From Streptomyces ambofaciens ATCC 23877 (lineage in GTDB: Bacteria > Actinomycetota > Actinomycetes > Streptomycetales > Streptomycetaceae): a DNA stretch of 64,000 nucleotides. The position numbers were made by a program, and so were the translations under genes. Each line of letters starts with the position of its first letter. Within the stretch, counting starts at the first letter, position 1. Shown in pieces: positions 46,960 through 55,849 of the stretch. A model generated the notes under the pieces. That model was given only the letters and a program-made list of their open reading frames with translations. It searched no databases and was not told where the DNA came from. Location of the stretch: assembly GCF_001267885.1 (NCBI RefSeq), contig NZ_CP012382.1, forward strand, positions 3,397,001-3,461,000, written 5' to 3'.

Positions 46960-48468
46960 CTGACTGTCCACCACCTCAACCAGCTCCTGCTCCTGTGCTC
47001 ACTGGTCCTGCTCATCGCCGTGGCGGCGGTCCGGATCTCCTCGCGCAGCGGGCTTCCCAGCCTGCTCGTCTACCTGGCCATCGGCGTCGCCATGGGCCAG
47101 GACGGCATCGGCGACATCAAGTTCGACGACGCCGAACTGGTCCAGGTCATCGGATACGCCGCCCTGGTCGTGATCCTGGCCGAAGGCGGCCTCGGCACGA
47201 AGTGGAAGGAGGCGAAACCGGCCCTGCCGGCCGCCTCCGCACTGGCCCTGGTCGGAGTCGCGATCAGTGTCGGCGTCACGGCGGCGGGCGCCCACTACCT
47301 GACCGGGCTGGAGTGGCGGCAGGCACTGATCGTCGGGGCGGTGGTGTCCTCGACGGACGCCGCGGCCGTCTTCTCGGTGCTGCGCAGGATCCCGCTGCCC
47401 GCACGCATAACGGGCACGCTGGAGGCCGAGTCGGGCTTCAACGACGCCCCGGTGGTCATCCTCGTGGTCGCCTTCTCCACGGCCGGCCCGATCGAGCACT
47501 GGTACGTGCTGCTGGGCGAGATCACCCTGGAGCTGGCCATCGGCGCGGCCATCGGTCTCGCGGTCGGCTGGCTCGGGTCGTGGGGGCTGCGGCACGTCGC
47601 GCTGCCCGCCTCCGGCCTCTACCCCATCGCCGTCATGTCGATCGCCGTCGCGGCCTATGCGGCGGGCGCGATGGCCCACGGCAGCGGCTTCCTGGCGGTC
47701 TACCTCGCCTCGATGGTCATGGGCAACGCCCGGCTGCCGCACTGGCCCGCCACCCGCGGGTTCGCCGACGGGCTCGGCTGGCTCGCGCAGATCGGCATGT
47801 TCGTGCTGCTCGGCCTGCTGGTCACTCCGCACGAACTGGGCGACGACATCCTTCCCGCCCTGGTCATCGGGCTGGTGCTGACGCTGGTGGCGCGACCGCT
47901 GAGCGTCGTGGCGTCCCTGCTGCCGTTCCGGGTGCCGTGGCGGGAGAAGGCGCTGATGTCCTGGGCAGGGCTGCGCGGCGCGGTGCCCATCATCCTGGCG
48001 ACGATCCCCATGGTGGAGGGTGTCGACGGCAGCCGCCGGATCTTCAACATCGTCTTCGTGCTGGTCTGCGTCTACACCCTGGTCCAGGGGCCGACGCTGC
48101 CCTGGCTGGCCGGGAAGCTGGGCCTGGGCCAGGGCGACGAGGCCGCCGACCTCGGCATCGAGTCGGCACCGCTGGAGCGGCTGCGCGGGCACCTGCTGTC
48201 GCTGACCGTCCCCGAGGGGTCGAGGATGCACGGCGTCGAGGTCAGCGAGCTGCGGCTGCCGGCCGGGTCCGCCGTCACGCTGGTCGTCCGCGACGGCAAG
48301 TCGTTCGTGCCGCTGCCGACGACGGGGCTGCGGCGCGGGGACGAACTCCTCGTGGTCGCCACCGACCCGGTCCGGGACGCCGCCGAGGCGCGGCTGCGCG
48401 CGGTCGGCCAGGGCGGCAAGCTGGCCGGCTGGCTGCACTCCGGAGACACGGGCGGCAATCGCAGGTGA
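46960..48468 (+). CDS. CPA1-family cation/proton antiporter with RCK_C domain
   Basis: About 502 residues with 12-13 membrane helices and a cytosolic regulatory tail. Transport motifs are VVSSTDAAAVFSVLRR and ESGFNDAPVVI, the paired acidic residues of NhaP-type exchangers. The C-terminus (about 405-490) is an RCK_C/TrkA-C ligand domain. I place the start at the CTG at 46960, because AGGGAA lies upstream and the first helix begins just after it. In-frame ATG 46867 and several GTGs have no ribosome site and would add an Arg-rich extension. The start is uncertain. Confidence 0.88.
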   Translation: MTVHHLNQLLLLCSLVLLIAVAAVRISSRSGLPSLLVYLAIGVAMGQDGIGDIKFDDAELVQVIGYAALVVILAEGGLGTKWKEAKPALPAASALALVGVAISVGVTAAGAHYLTGLEWRQALIVGAVVSSTDAAAVFSVLRRIPLPARITGTLEAESGFNDAPVVILVVAFSTAGPIEHWYVLLGEITLELAIGAAIGLAVGWLGSWGLRHVALPASGLYPIAVMSIAVAAYAAGAMAHGSGFLAVYLASMVMGNARLPHWPATRGFADGLGWLAQIGMFVLLGLLVTPHELGDDILPALVIGLVLTLVARPLSVVASLLPFRVPWREKALMSWAGLRGAVPIILATIPMVEGVDGSRRIFNIVFVLVCVYTLVQGPTLPWLAGKLGLGQGDEAADLGIESAPLERLRGHLLSLTVPEGSRMHGVEVSELRLPAGSAVTLVVRDGKSFVPLPTTGLRRGDELLVVATDPVRDAAEARLRAVGQGGKLAGWLHSGDTGGNRR

Positions 48469-48713
48469 ACGGGTGGGGGGTGCTCGCTTTCACAGGTCGC
48501 GCCCCCTGGCTCCCTGTACGATGAAGGCGGCACCTGATCGAACCAACTCTGCCTGACGCAGAGCTGGCGCGACCGTATGGCGGCCGGCACGCCCCCTCCC
48601 CAACGGGCTCCGGCATCTACCGCAGTCCGCGCAAGAGGACAGCTCTCGGCGCTCCCGCACGGTCACGACCATGGACGGGAACCGCGCTACCAGGCGGCAG
48701 AAAGGCACGGGCC

Positions 48714-50027
48714 GTGGCATCCACGGTCACCCCGTCGAAGAAGTCGCAGGAGAGGGACCCGCACGCTCCCGCCTCCGCCCGCCCCGGATACGGGCAGCTG
48801 CTGCGCACCCGCGGCGCCTGGACGTTCCTGCTCCCCGGCTTCGCGGCACGCCAGCCCTTCGCCATGCTGACGCTCTCCATCGTGCTGCTCGTGCAGCACA
48901 CCTCCGGCTCCTACGGCGTCGCGGGCGCCGTGGCCGCCGTCACCGGTGTCTCCATGGCCCTGTTCGCCCCCTACAGCGGCCGGCTCGCCGACCGCTACGG
49001 GCAGCGCGCCGTGCTGCTCCCCGGCGTGCTCGTGCACACGGCGTCCGGTCTGACGCTGACCGTCCTCGCCCTCGCGGACGCGCCCCTGTGGGCGCTCTTC
49101 GCGGCGGCCGTACCCACCGGCGCCTCGGTGCCGCAGGTCGGGCCCATGGTGCGGGCCCGCTGGGCCGTGAAGCTCAAGGGCTCCCCCCTGATGAGCACGG
49201 CGGCCGCCTTCGAGTCCGTCACGGACGAGCTGACCTTCGTCCTGGGCCCGCTGGTGGCGACCGCCCTGTGCACGGCCGTGAACCCGGCCGCCGGCCTGGT
49301 CACGGAGGCCGCGCTCACCCTGGTGGGCGGTCTGCTGTTCGCCGCGCAGAAGAGCACCCAGCCGGTGGTCGGCCGCCCCGACGGCGACCACGCGCGCGTG
49401 GAGCACGTTCCGGCGCTGCGCATCCCCGGGGTACGGGTCCTGATCGTGGTCTTCCTGGGCATCGGTTCCGTCTTCGGCGGCATGCAGGTGTCGCTGGCCG
49501 CGTTCACCGAGTCCATCGGCGAGCCCGGGCTGAACGGCGTCCTGTACGGCGTCTTCGCCGCGGGCAACATGCTCTCCGGTCTGGCCTGCGGCGCCATCGC
49601 CTGGAGGACCGCCCCGCAGCAGCGCCTCCTGGTCGGGTACACCGCCCTGGCGCTGACCGCGTCCGGTCTGTGGGCCGCGCACTCGGTGCTCGTGCTGGCC
49701 GGCCTCGGCCTGCTCGTCGGCGTGTGCATCGCGCCCGCCCTGATCACCGGCTACACCCTGGTCGAGGGCCTGGTGCCGGCCGGCGCCCGCACCGAGGCCT
49801 TCACCTGGCTGACCGGCGCCGTGGCGCTCGGCCAGGCGGCGGCCGTGACCGTCTCCGGCCAGCTGGAGGACCGGCTGTGGGACGGCGCCGGGTTCCTGGT
49901 GCCGATGGCCGGCACGGTGCTCGCCCTGGCGACGCTGCTGACGCTGCGCTCGCGGCTGGCGACCCGGCCGCGCGAGCGTACGGTCACACGTGGCGTCGGT
50001 CACCGCGAGCCTGCCGTAGTGGACTGA
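48714..50027 (+). CDS. MFS transporter
   Basis: A 437-residue permease with 12 hydrophobic segments. Motif A is SGRLADRYGQRAVLL. It resembles exporters with the YGQLLRTRGAWTFLLPGF start common in actinobacteria. The substrate is unknown. The GTG at 48714 follows AAAGG. A promoter-like TACGAT at 48517 would give a leader of about 185 nt containing a small hairpin (48547-48563). Confidence 0.88.
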   Translation: MASTVTPSKKSQERDPHAPASARPGYGQLLRTRGAWTFLLPGFAARQPFAMLTLSIVLLVQHTSGSYGVAGAVAAVTGVSMALFAPYSGRLADRYGQRAVLLPGVLVHTASGLTLTVLALADAPLWALFAAAVPTGASVPQVGPMVRARWAVKLKGSPLMSTAAAFESVTDELTFVLGPLVATALCTAVNPAAGLVTEAALTLVGGLLFAAQKSTQPVVGRPDGDHARVEHVPALRIPGVRVLIVVFLGIGSVFGGMQVSLAAFTESIGEPGLNGVLYGVFAAGNMLSGLACGAIAWRTAPQQRLLVGYTALALTASGLWAAHSVLVLAGLGLLVGVCIAPALITGYTLVEGLVPAGARTEAFTWLTGAVALGQAAAVTVSGQLEDRLWDGAGFLVPMAGTVLALATLLTLRSRLATRPRERTVTRGVGHREPAVVD

Positions 50028-50057
50028 TCCCGAGGAATGCGTCACTATGGATCGTCG

Positions 50058-50084
50058 TTAGCACTCATCGAGTGAGAGTGCCAG
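50058..50084 (+). promoter_or_regulatory. CIRCE element (HrcA operator)
   Basis: TTAGCACTC (50058-50066), nine bases, GAGTGCCAG (50076-50084) matches TTAGCACTC-N9-GAGTGCTAA except for the last positions. It ends 11 nt before the ruc start and overlaps its ribosome site region. Confidence 0.85.
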
Positions 50085-50095
50085 GAGGAAGACAA

Positions 50096-50434
50096 GTGCC
50101 GACGTACCAGTACCAGTGCACCGAGTGCGGCGAGGGCCTCGAGGCGGTGCAGAAGTTCACCGACGACGCTCTGACCGAGTGCCCGAACTGCCAGGGTCGC
50201 CTGAAGAAGGTGTTCTCCGCGGTCGGCATCGTCTTCAAGGGCTCCGGTTTCTACCGCAACGACAGCCGCGGCAGCTCGTCCAGCAGCTCGCCGTCGTCGT
50301 CCTCGAAGCCGGCCTCCTCCTCGACGTCGTCCTCGTCCTCGTCGGACTCGGGTTCCTCGTCGGGCTCCGGTTCGTCCTCGAAGTCGGGTTCCTCGTCGGG
50401 CTCGGGCAGCTCCGCGGGTTCCACCGCCGCGTGA
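50096..50434 (+). CDS. ruc: FmdB-type zinc-ribbon protein, Ruc-like redox chaperone
   Basis: A 112-residue protein. Residues 1-45 form a four-Cys zinc ribbon (YQYQCTECG and LTECPNCQG) of the FmdB family, followed by VGIVFKGSGFY. Residues 55-112 are a disordered Ser-rich tail with Gly and Lys. This matches M. tuberculosis Rv0991c (Ruc), whose Cys oxidation activates holdase activity. The gene belongs to the same ancestral neighbourhood as the folate and galU genes. GTG at 50096 with GGAGGA 6 nt upstream; the CIRCE site predicts heat-shock control by HrcA. Confidence 0.88.
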   Translation: MPTYQYQCTECGEGLEAVQKFTDDALTECPNCQGRLKKVFSAVGIVFKGSGFYRNDSRGSSSSSSPSSSSKPASSSTSSSSSSDSGSSSGSGSSSKSGSSSGSGSSAGSTAA

Positions 50435-50519
50435 GGCTCCCTCTCCGCGAAAGCACCGCCGCGGCGTAGGAGGCACCCTCGCCGCGGGGGCCTTTCCACG
50501 GTTCCTCGTAGTCTCACGA

Positions 50520-50547
50520 GACCCTGTCGTCGGCCGACGACGGGGTC
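50520..50547. terminator. Terminator after ruc
   Basis: GACCCTGTCGTCGG pairs with CCGACGACGGGGTC with one G-U, directly adjacent halves. It sits between ruc and the promoter of mtnP. Confidence 0.75.
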
Positions 50548-50568
50548 CTCGGCGTTTCAGGGGGCGGC

Positions 50569-50574
50569 TAGGGT
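50569..50574 (+). promoter_or_regulatory. -10 box for leaderless mtnP
   Basis: TAGGGT ends 6 nt before the mtnP ATG, with no ribosome site. Confidence 0.5.
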
Positions 50575-50580
50575 GCGGGC

Positions 50581-51423
50581 ATGGCGAACAAGGTGAATGC
50601 CGAGATCGGCGTGATCGGCGGCTCCGGTCTCTACTCGTTCCTCGACGACGTGACCGAGATCGAGGTGGACACCCCCTACGGGCCGCCCAGCGACTCCCTC
50701 TTCCTCGGCGAGGTCGCCGGCCGGCGGGTCGCCTTCCTGCCCCGGCACGGGCGCGGCCACCATCTGCCGCCCCACCGGATCAACTACCGGGCCAACCTGT
50801 GGGCACTCCGCTCGGTCGGCGTGCGCCAGGTCCTCGGCCCGTGCGCGGTCGGCGGTCTGCGCCCCGAGTACGGGCCGGGGACCCTGCTGGTGCCGGACCA
50901 GTTCGTCGACCGCACGAGGACCCGGCCCTCGACCTACTTCGACGGCCTGCCGCTGCCCGACGGCACGGTGCCCGGGGTCGTGCACGTCTCGCTGGCGGAC
51001 CCGTACTGCGGCGCCGGCCGGGCCGCCGCGCTGAAGGCGGCACGGGGACGCGACTGGGAGCCCGTGGACGGCGGCACCCTGGTCGTGGTGGAGGGGCCGC
51101 GCTTCGGGACGCGTGCGGAGTCGCTGTGGCACCGGGCGCAGGGGTGGTCGGTGGTGGGCATGACCGGCCACCCGGAGGCGGCGCTCGCCCGTGAACTGGA
51201 GCTCTGCTACACCTCGCTGACCCTCGTCACCGACCTCGACGCCGGCGCGGAGAGCGGCGAAGGGGTCTCCCACGAGGAGGTCCTGCGGGTGTTCGCGGCG
51301 AACGTGGACCGGCTGCGGGACGTCCTCTTCGACACGGTGGCCGCACTCCCGGCGGCCGGTGAGCGGGACTGCCGGTGTGCGACGGCCCTCGGCGGCATGG
51401 ACCCGGGGATCGTGCTGCCGTAG
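50581..51423 (+). CDS. mtnP: S-methyl-5'-thioadenosine phosphorylase
   Basis: A 280-residue PNP-family enzyme that splits methylthioadenosine (from polyamine or other SAM-dependent pathways) to adenine and methylthioribose-1-phosphate. Motifs are IGVIGGSGLYSFLDD, LPRHGRGHHLPPHRINYRAN, the phosphate/purine segment EGPRFGTRAES and VGMTGHPEAALARELELCY. The ATG start follows TAGGGT by 6 nt. The stop is followed at once by a tandem-repeat block. Confidence 0.93.
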   Translation: MANKVNAEIGVIGGSGLYSFLDDVTEIEVDTPYGPPSDSLFLGEVAGRRVAFLPRHGRGHHLPPHRINYRANLWALRSVGVRQVLGPCAVGGLRPEYGPGTLLVPDQFVDRTRTRPSTYFDGLPLPDGTVPGVVHVSLADPYCGAGRAAALKAARGRDWEPVDGGTLVVVEGPRFGTRAESLWHRAQGWSVVGMTGHPEAALARELELCYTSLTLVTDLDAGAESGEGVSHEEVLRVFAANVDRLRDVLFDTVAALPAAGERDCRCATALGGMDPGIVLP

Positions 51424-51424
51424 A

Positions 51425-51633
51425 TCTGGGCGGGGCGGGTCCCGGAGAGCCTGGGCGGGGCCGGTCCCGGAGATCCTGGGCGGGGCGGGTCCCGGAGAGC
51501 CTGGGCGGAGCGGGCCCCGGAGAACCTGGGCGGGGCCGGTCCCGGAGAGCCTGGGCGGGGCGGGCCCCCGAGAGCCTGGACGGGGCGGGCCCCGGAGAAC
51601 CTGGGCGGGGCAGGCCCCCGAGAGCCTGGGCGG
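51425..51633. repeat. 25-bp tandem repeat, about eight copies
   Basis: Units of the form CCTGGGCGGGGCGGGTCCC then GGAGAG repeat eight times with small changes. They start 2 nt after the mtnP stop. No coding function. Confidence 0.9.
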
Positions 51634-51762
51634 AGGGGAGCGTCCCGTTCGGGTGAGGGTGTTTTCCACAACCGGGCGGTGGTCCACGGGCTCCGACGGG
51701 CGGCGGCGAAAAGGCCCATCGTGGGTCCGCAAGCCGTTCCCTCGTCACAGGTGGTGCTCCCC

Positions 51763-52317
51763 ATGTCCCTGTCCCGTCCCGCCGATCACGCCGCGCCGGC
51801 CCTCGCCACCGACGCTCCGCCCACCTGCGAGGTGCCGCACTTCGCTCCCGTACGGGTGCGCGGTGGGCGGCAGCGGTTGCACCGGCTCGTCCGGCACCGG
51901 CGACGGACGGTGGCCGCCGGGCTCGCCGTCACCGCCGCCGCGCTGGTGGCGGCCGGCCCGCGCCCCGGCACCGGCACCGGTCCGCAGGACGCCCAGCGGG
52001 CGCGCGGGCATCCGGTGACCGGGCAGGTGCGCGAGCGGCACGGCGCGGAGCTGGTGACGGCGCCGCTGCGGATCGCCGACGCGGCCACCGTCCGACTGCT
52101 CAGGCCGGGCGACCGGGTCGACGTCGTCGCGGCCGGAGACGGCGGCGCGGGCGACGCCTCCGTGATCGCGCGCGGAGCGCGGGTGACGAAGCTGCCCGCA
52201 CCCGAGGACGGGAGCGCGGCGAGCGGGGCGCTGGTCGTGGTCTCGGTACCGCGCGCCACCGCCCACCGGCTGGTCGGCGCGGGAGCCTCGGCGCGGCTGG
52301 CGGTGACGCTGTGCTGA
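51763..52317 (+). CDS. SAF-domain protein, RcpC/CpaB-like
   Basis: A 184-residue protein with a basic N-terminus, one membrane segment (VAAGLAVTAAALVAAG, about 49-64) and a periplasmic part. The latter has a SAF/CpaB core (ELVTAPLRIADAATVRLLRPGDRVDVVAA). CpaB/RcpC proteins assist Flp-type pilus assembly, but no tad/flp genes are in the window, so its role is open. The ATG at 51763 follows AGGTGG. Confidence 0.82.
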   Translation: MSLSRPADHAAPALATDAPPTCEVPHFAPVRVRGGRQRLHRLVRHRRRTVAAGLAVTAAALVAAGPRPGTGTGPQDAQRARGHPVTGQVRERHGAELVTAPLRIADAATVRLLRPGDRVDVVAAGDGGAGDASVIARGARVTKLPAPEDGSAASGALVVVSVPRATAHRLVGAGASARLAVTLC

Positions 52318-52506
52318 GCGCCCTCGGCCTCCGCGCGCCGTCCGGTCGCTCGATCGAGGGGCCGGATTGGACAGGACGGCCCAACGCTGACGTAGGTTGC
52401 GGAGCGTTTTGTTCCACACCTGGTCCGCGACAGACCCGTTCGTGCGCGCCCCGTCCCCGCGCGCCCCGGTCGGGCGAGACCTGTTCATGCGAGGAGAGTC
52501 CCCGAG

Positions 52507-52977
52507 GTGAGCGAGAAGAACGAGCCGAGCGTCTGGCAGGGCTTCAAGGCCTTCCTGATGCGCGGGAACGTCATCGATCTGGCGGTGGCGGTGGTCATCG
52601 GCGCCGCCTTCACCAACATCGTCAACTCGGTGGTGAAGGGGGTCATCAACCCCCTGATCGGAGCGTTCGGCACCCAGAGCCTGGACAACTACAGCTCGTG
52701 CCTCAAGGGTCCCTGCACCGGTACCGGCGACAGTGCGACGGGCGTGCGGATCCTCTGGGGCTCGGTGCTGGGCGCCACCCTCACCTTCCTGATCACCGCG
52801 GCCGTCGTCTACTTCCTGATGGTCCTGCCCATGTCGAAGTACCTGGCGAAGATGGAGGCCCGCCGCAAGGCGAAGGAGAGCACGCAGGAGGTCATGGAGG
52901 TCTCCGAACTGGAGGTGCTCAAGGAGATCCGCGACGCGCTGGTCGCGCAGCGCGGGTCGGGTCACGACCGCCCGTAG
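52507..52977 (+). CDS. mscL: Large-conductance mechanosensitive channel MscL
   Basis: A 156-residue channel subunit. The N-terminal amphipathic helix and TM1 read [31 protein letters not shown], nearly the family consensus. A periplasmic loop (with CLKGPC, two Cys), TM2 ([20 protein letters not shown]) and a charged C-terminal helix follow. It opens under membrane tension during osmotic downshock. The GTG at 52507 has GAGGAGAG upstream. Confidence 0.95.
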   Translation: MSEKNEPSVWQGFKAFLMRGNVIDLAVAVVIGAAFTNIVNSVVKGVINPLIGAFGTQSLDNYSSCLKGPCTGTGDSATGVRILWGSVLGATLTFLITAAVVYFLMVLPMSKYLAKMEARRKAKESTQEVMEVSELEVLKEIRDALVAQRGSGHDRP

Positions 52978-53032
52978 CGCCGGCGCCGTCCGCGGCGGGA
53001 AGGGCCCGACCGCGGGCGGGTGCCCGCGCGGC

Positions 53033-53212
53033 TCACAGGTGGTGGGGCGGCTTCTCGTCGAGGAAGCGCTTCAGGTCGGCCGCGCTGCCGCTGCCTTCGG
53101 ACCGCTCGCCCCAGCCGCGGTCGGTGTCGTCCGAGGTCTGCTGGTCCAGCGGGTCGTCGAAGACCAGCGCGGGGCGGGGCGCGCGGGGCTCGGGATCGGG
53201 GGTGCTGCTCAT
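53033..53212 (-). CDS. 59-residue acidic protein, unknown function
   Basis: A short soluble protein, MSSTPDPEPRAPRPALVFDD... ending RFLDEKPPHHL, with a disordered Pro/Asp-rich N-terminus and a helical C-terminus. The ATG at 53212 has TACCCT exactly 6 nt upstream, so it is probably a leaderless gene. Codon use is normal. I do not recognise a family; likely conserved only in Streptomyces. Confidence 0.6.
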   Translation of the reverse strand: MSSTPDPEPRAPRPALVFDDPLDQQTSDDTDRGWGERSEGSGSAADLKRFLDEKPPHHL

Positions 53213-53218
53213 GTCTCC

Positions 53219-53224
53219 AGGGTA
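53219..53224 (-). promoter_or_regulatory. -10 box for leaderless 59-residue gene
   Basis: TACCCT ends 6 nt before the ATG. Confidence 0.45.
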
Positions 53225-53322
53225 CGGCCCGCCCGGCGGGCGGTGCTCCGCCTTCCCCGCTCCTCCCGGCGGACGGGGGCGCCCGCAAGCACATCCGCAC
53301 CGTCTCTGCTGTGCTGGGGACC

Positions 53323-54564
53323 ATGATGTCCAGTCCGACCCCCGCAAGCGCGCCCTCCGGGCCGCCCGAAGCTCCCGGCGTGCGCCCGCCCCTGAGCCGA
53401 CTGACGGCCCGCGGCCGGCACGAGTCGCACCGCGCCGCCACACCGCTGGAGCTCTTCTTCGATCTGTGCTTCGTCGTCGCCGTCGCCCAGGCGGGCGCCC
53501 AGTTGGTGCACTCCGTCGCCGAGAGCCATGCCGGCGAAGGCGTCCTCAACTACGCCATGGTGTTCTTCGCCATCTGGTGGGCGTGGATGAACTTCACCTG
53601 GTTCGCCTCGGCGTACGACAACGACGACGTGCTCTACCGGATCGTCACCCTGGTGCAGATCGCCGGTGTGCTGGTGCTCGCGGCCGGGGTCTCCCGGGCC
53701 TTCGAGGACCACGACTGGACGGCCGTGGTGCTCGGTTACGTGATCATGCGGGTGGCCATGGCGGCGCAGTGGCTGCGGGCGGCCCGTTCCGCCGGGCCAC
53801 CGGAGAACACGATGGCCCTGAGGTACGCCGGTGGCGTGCTGGTCTGCCAGCTCGGCTGGCTGGGGCTGCTGTTCCTGCCGGAGGGCGGACGGGGCTGGCT
53901 GTTCCTGGGCATGGTGGTGCTGGAGCTGTGCGTGCCGGTCTTCGCGGAGCGCAAGCACACCTCGTCCTGGCATCCGCACCACATCGCCGAGCGGTACGGG
54001 CTGTTCACGATCATCGTGCTCGGCGAGACCATCGCGGCGGCCACGGTCGCGGTGAAGTCCGGCATCGAGGAGAACGACGCGCTGGGCGAGCTGCTGCCGA
54101 TCGCGGCGGGCGGACTGCTGATCGTCTTCGCCGCCTGGTGGATCTACTTCGTCGTGCCCGTCCACGGGTACCTGCGGTCCAGCAGGCAGTCGTTCCTGTG
54201 GGGCTACGGCCACTATCTGGTGTTCGCCTCCGCCGCGGCGATCGGTGCCGGTCTGGAGGTGGCGGTGGAGCAGTCGGTGGGCAAGGCGCACATCTCGCAG
54301 CTCGCGGCGTCCGCGGCGGTGACCCTGCCGACGGCGCTCTTCCTGCTCGCGGTGTGGGCCCTGCACGCACGGCACTTCAAGGTGGGTCTCGCCGAGCAGC
54401 TGGTGCTGCCGACGGCCGCGCTGCTGGTGATCTGCTGCACCTTCCTCGGCGACGTGGCGGTGCTCGTGGCCGGGATCGTCCTGGCGCTGGCCGTGGCGGT
54501 GGGGGTGGCGCTGACCGCGCGGCGGAGCGCGCACGGGCGGGAACCGGCGACGCCCGGAGCCTGA
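53323..54564 (+). CDS. Low-temperature-requirement A (LtrA) family membrane protein
   Basis: A 413-residue protein with about 12 helices. LtrA hallmarks are ATPLELFFDLCFVVAVAQ, YAMVFFAIWWAWMNFTWFASAYDNDD and HIAERYGLFTIIVLGETIAA. The name comes from a Listeria cold-growth locus; the molecular function is unknown. Two adjacent Met codons at 53323 serve as start; no strong ribosome site. It is divergent from the 59-residue gene. Confidence 0.88.
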   Translation: MMSSPTPASAPSGPPEAPGVRPPLSRLTARGRHESHRAATPLELFFDLCFVVAVAQAGAQLVHSVAESHAGEGVLNYAMVFFAIWWAWMNFTWFASAYDNDDVLYRIVTLVQIAGVLVLAAGVSRAFEDHDWTAVVLGYVIMRVAMAAQWLRAARSAGPPENTMALRYAGGVLVCQLGWLGLLFLPEGGRGWLFLGMVVLELCVPVFAERKHTSSWHPHHIAERYGLFTIIVLGETIAAATVAVKSGIEENDALGELLPIAAGGLLIVFAAWWIYFVVPVHGYLRSSRQSFLWGYGHYLVFASAAAIGAGLEVAVEQSVGKAHISQLAASAAVTLPTALFLLAVWALHARHFKVGLAEQLVLPTAALLVICCTFLGDVAVLVAGIVLALAVAVGVALTARRSAHGREPATPGA

Positions 54565-54579
54565 TACCGGCCGGCACCG

Positions 54580-54700
54580 GCTCCGGTGTTCCTGCGGCCG
54601 TGCCCGTGCCGGTCCAGCGCTGTGCCCGTGCCGGTCCTGCGGCCGTGCCCGTGCCGGTCCGTGCCGGTGCCGGTCGGGCCATCTCCGCCCGCCTGTCCCT
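54580..54700. repeat. GTGCCCGTGCCGGTCC-type tandem repeats
   Basis: The gap after the LtrA gene is made of 8- to 16-bp GTGCC/CCGGT repeats, with no gene. Confidence 0.8.
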
Positions 54701-54736
54701 GCCCGCCTGTGCCCGTGCCTCGTCGAGACTGGCGGC

Positions 54737-55798
54737 ATGACAGTTGACGCATTGACGGACGTCGCCGGCCTGTCGGTGGGGCATGCGACGCGGACCGGCG
54801 ACGGGTGGCTCACGGGCACCACGGTGGTGCTCGCGCCGGAGGGCGGGGCGGTGGCCGGCGTGGACGTGCGCGGCGGCGGCCCCGGCACCAAGGAGACCGA
54901 CGCGCTCGATCCGCGCAACCTGGTGCAGAGGGTGCAGGCGGTGGTGCTGACCGGGGGCAGCGCGTACGGGCTCGACGCCGCGTCGGGGGTGATGGCCTGG
55001 CTGGAGGAGCGCCGACGTGGGGTGCGCGTCGGCCCGGACCCCGCTCACGTCGTGCCGGTGGTCCCCGCGGCCTGCGTCTTCGACCTGGGACGCGGGGGCG
55101 ACTTCCGGGCCAGGCCGGACGCGGCCACGGGACGGGCGGCGGTCGAGGCGGCCCACCGGAGCGCACCGGGCGCGGCGGTTGCCGAGGGATGCGTCGGCGC
55201 GGGCACGGGGGCCGTCGTCGGCACGCTGAAGGGCGGGGTCGGCACGGCGAGCACCGTGCTGGACTCGGGAATCACCGTGGCGGCGCTGGTGGTGGCCAAC
55301 GCGGCGGGGTCGGTGACGGACCCGGAAACGGGGGTGCTGTACGGGGAGTTGTTCCGGGGTGGGCGCGTCAGGTATCCGGCGCCCGCCGTCCACGAGGCCG
55401 CCGGGCGGCGTCTCGCCGAGGTCGCGGCGAGGAACGCGCCGCCGCCGCTCAACACCACGCTCGCCGTGGTCGCCACCGACGCGGAGCTGTCCAAGGCGCA
55501 GGCGCAGAAGCTGGCCGGCACCTCTCACGACGGCATCGCCCGGGCGGTACGGCCGGTCCACCTGCTCAGCGACGGGGACACGGTGTTCGCCCTGGCGACC
55601 GGCGAGCGCCCTCTCGACGCGAGGGAGCCGCTCGCGCTGAACGAGGTGCTGGCGGCGGGCGCGGACGTGGTGACGCGCGCGATCGTGCGTGCCGTACGGG
55701 CCGCCGGTCCGGTGGACGGGCCGGGCGGTGCCTGGCCGTCCTACGAGGAGCTCTACGGGTCGGAGGAGTTCTACGGGGCGCCGTCCAGCACCGGTTGA
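54737..55798 (+). CDS. P1 family (S58) peptidase, DmpA/BapA type
   Basis: A 353-residue self-processing Ntn-like aminopeptidase. Features are VGHATRTGDGWLTGTTVVLAPEG at the start, LTGGSAYGLDAASGVMAWLEE, and the processing site region PPLNTTLAVVATDAELSKAQ, where the Thr after Asn is the likely nucleophile. The peptide substrate is unknown. The ATG has no ribosome site; GAGACT, a weak -10, lies 6 nt upstream. Confidence 0.9.
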   Translation: MTVDALTDVAGLSVGHATRTGDGWLTGTTVVLAPEGGAVAGVDVRGGGPGTKETDALDPRNLVQRVQAVVLTGGSAYGLDAASGVMAWLEERRRGVRVGPDPAHVVPVVPAACVFDLGRGGDFRARPDAATGRAAVEAAHRSAPGAAVAEGCVGAGTGAVVGTLKGGVGTASTVLDSGITVAALVVANAAGSVTDPETGVLYGELFRGGRVRYPAPAVHEAAGRRLAEVAARNAPPPLNTTLAVVATDAELSKAQAQKLAGTSHDGIARAVRPVHLLSDGDTVFALATGERPLDAREPLALNEVLAAGADVVTRAIVRAVRAAGPVDGPGGAWPSYEELYGSEEFYGAPSSTG

Positions 55799-55849
55799 GG
55801 GCTTCGGCGGACGACCGACCCGGGTGGTCGAGGCGGTTCGCGGGTGGTG

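Noticed and set aside
48521-48556. 11-codon leader ORF before the MFS gene, ending inside a hairpin loop
   Set aside because: The predicted transcription start from TACGAT falls after its ATG and there is no ribosome site, so translation is doubtful.
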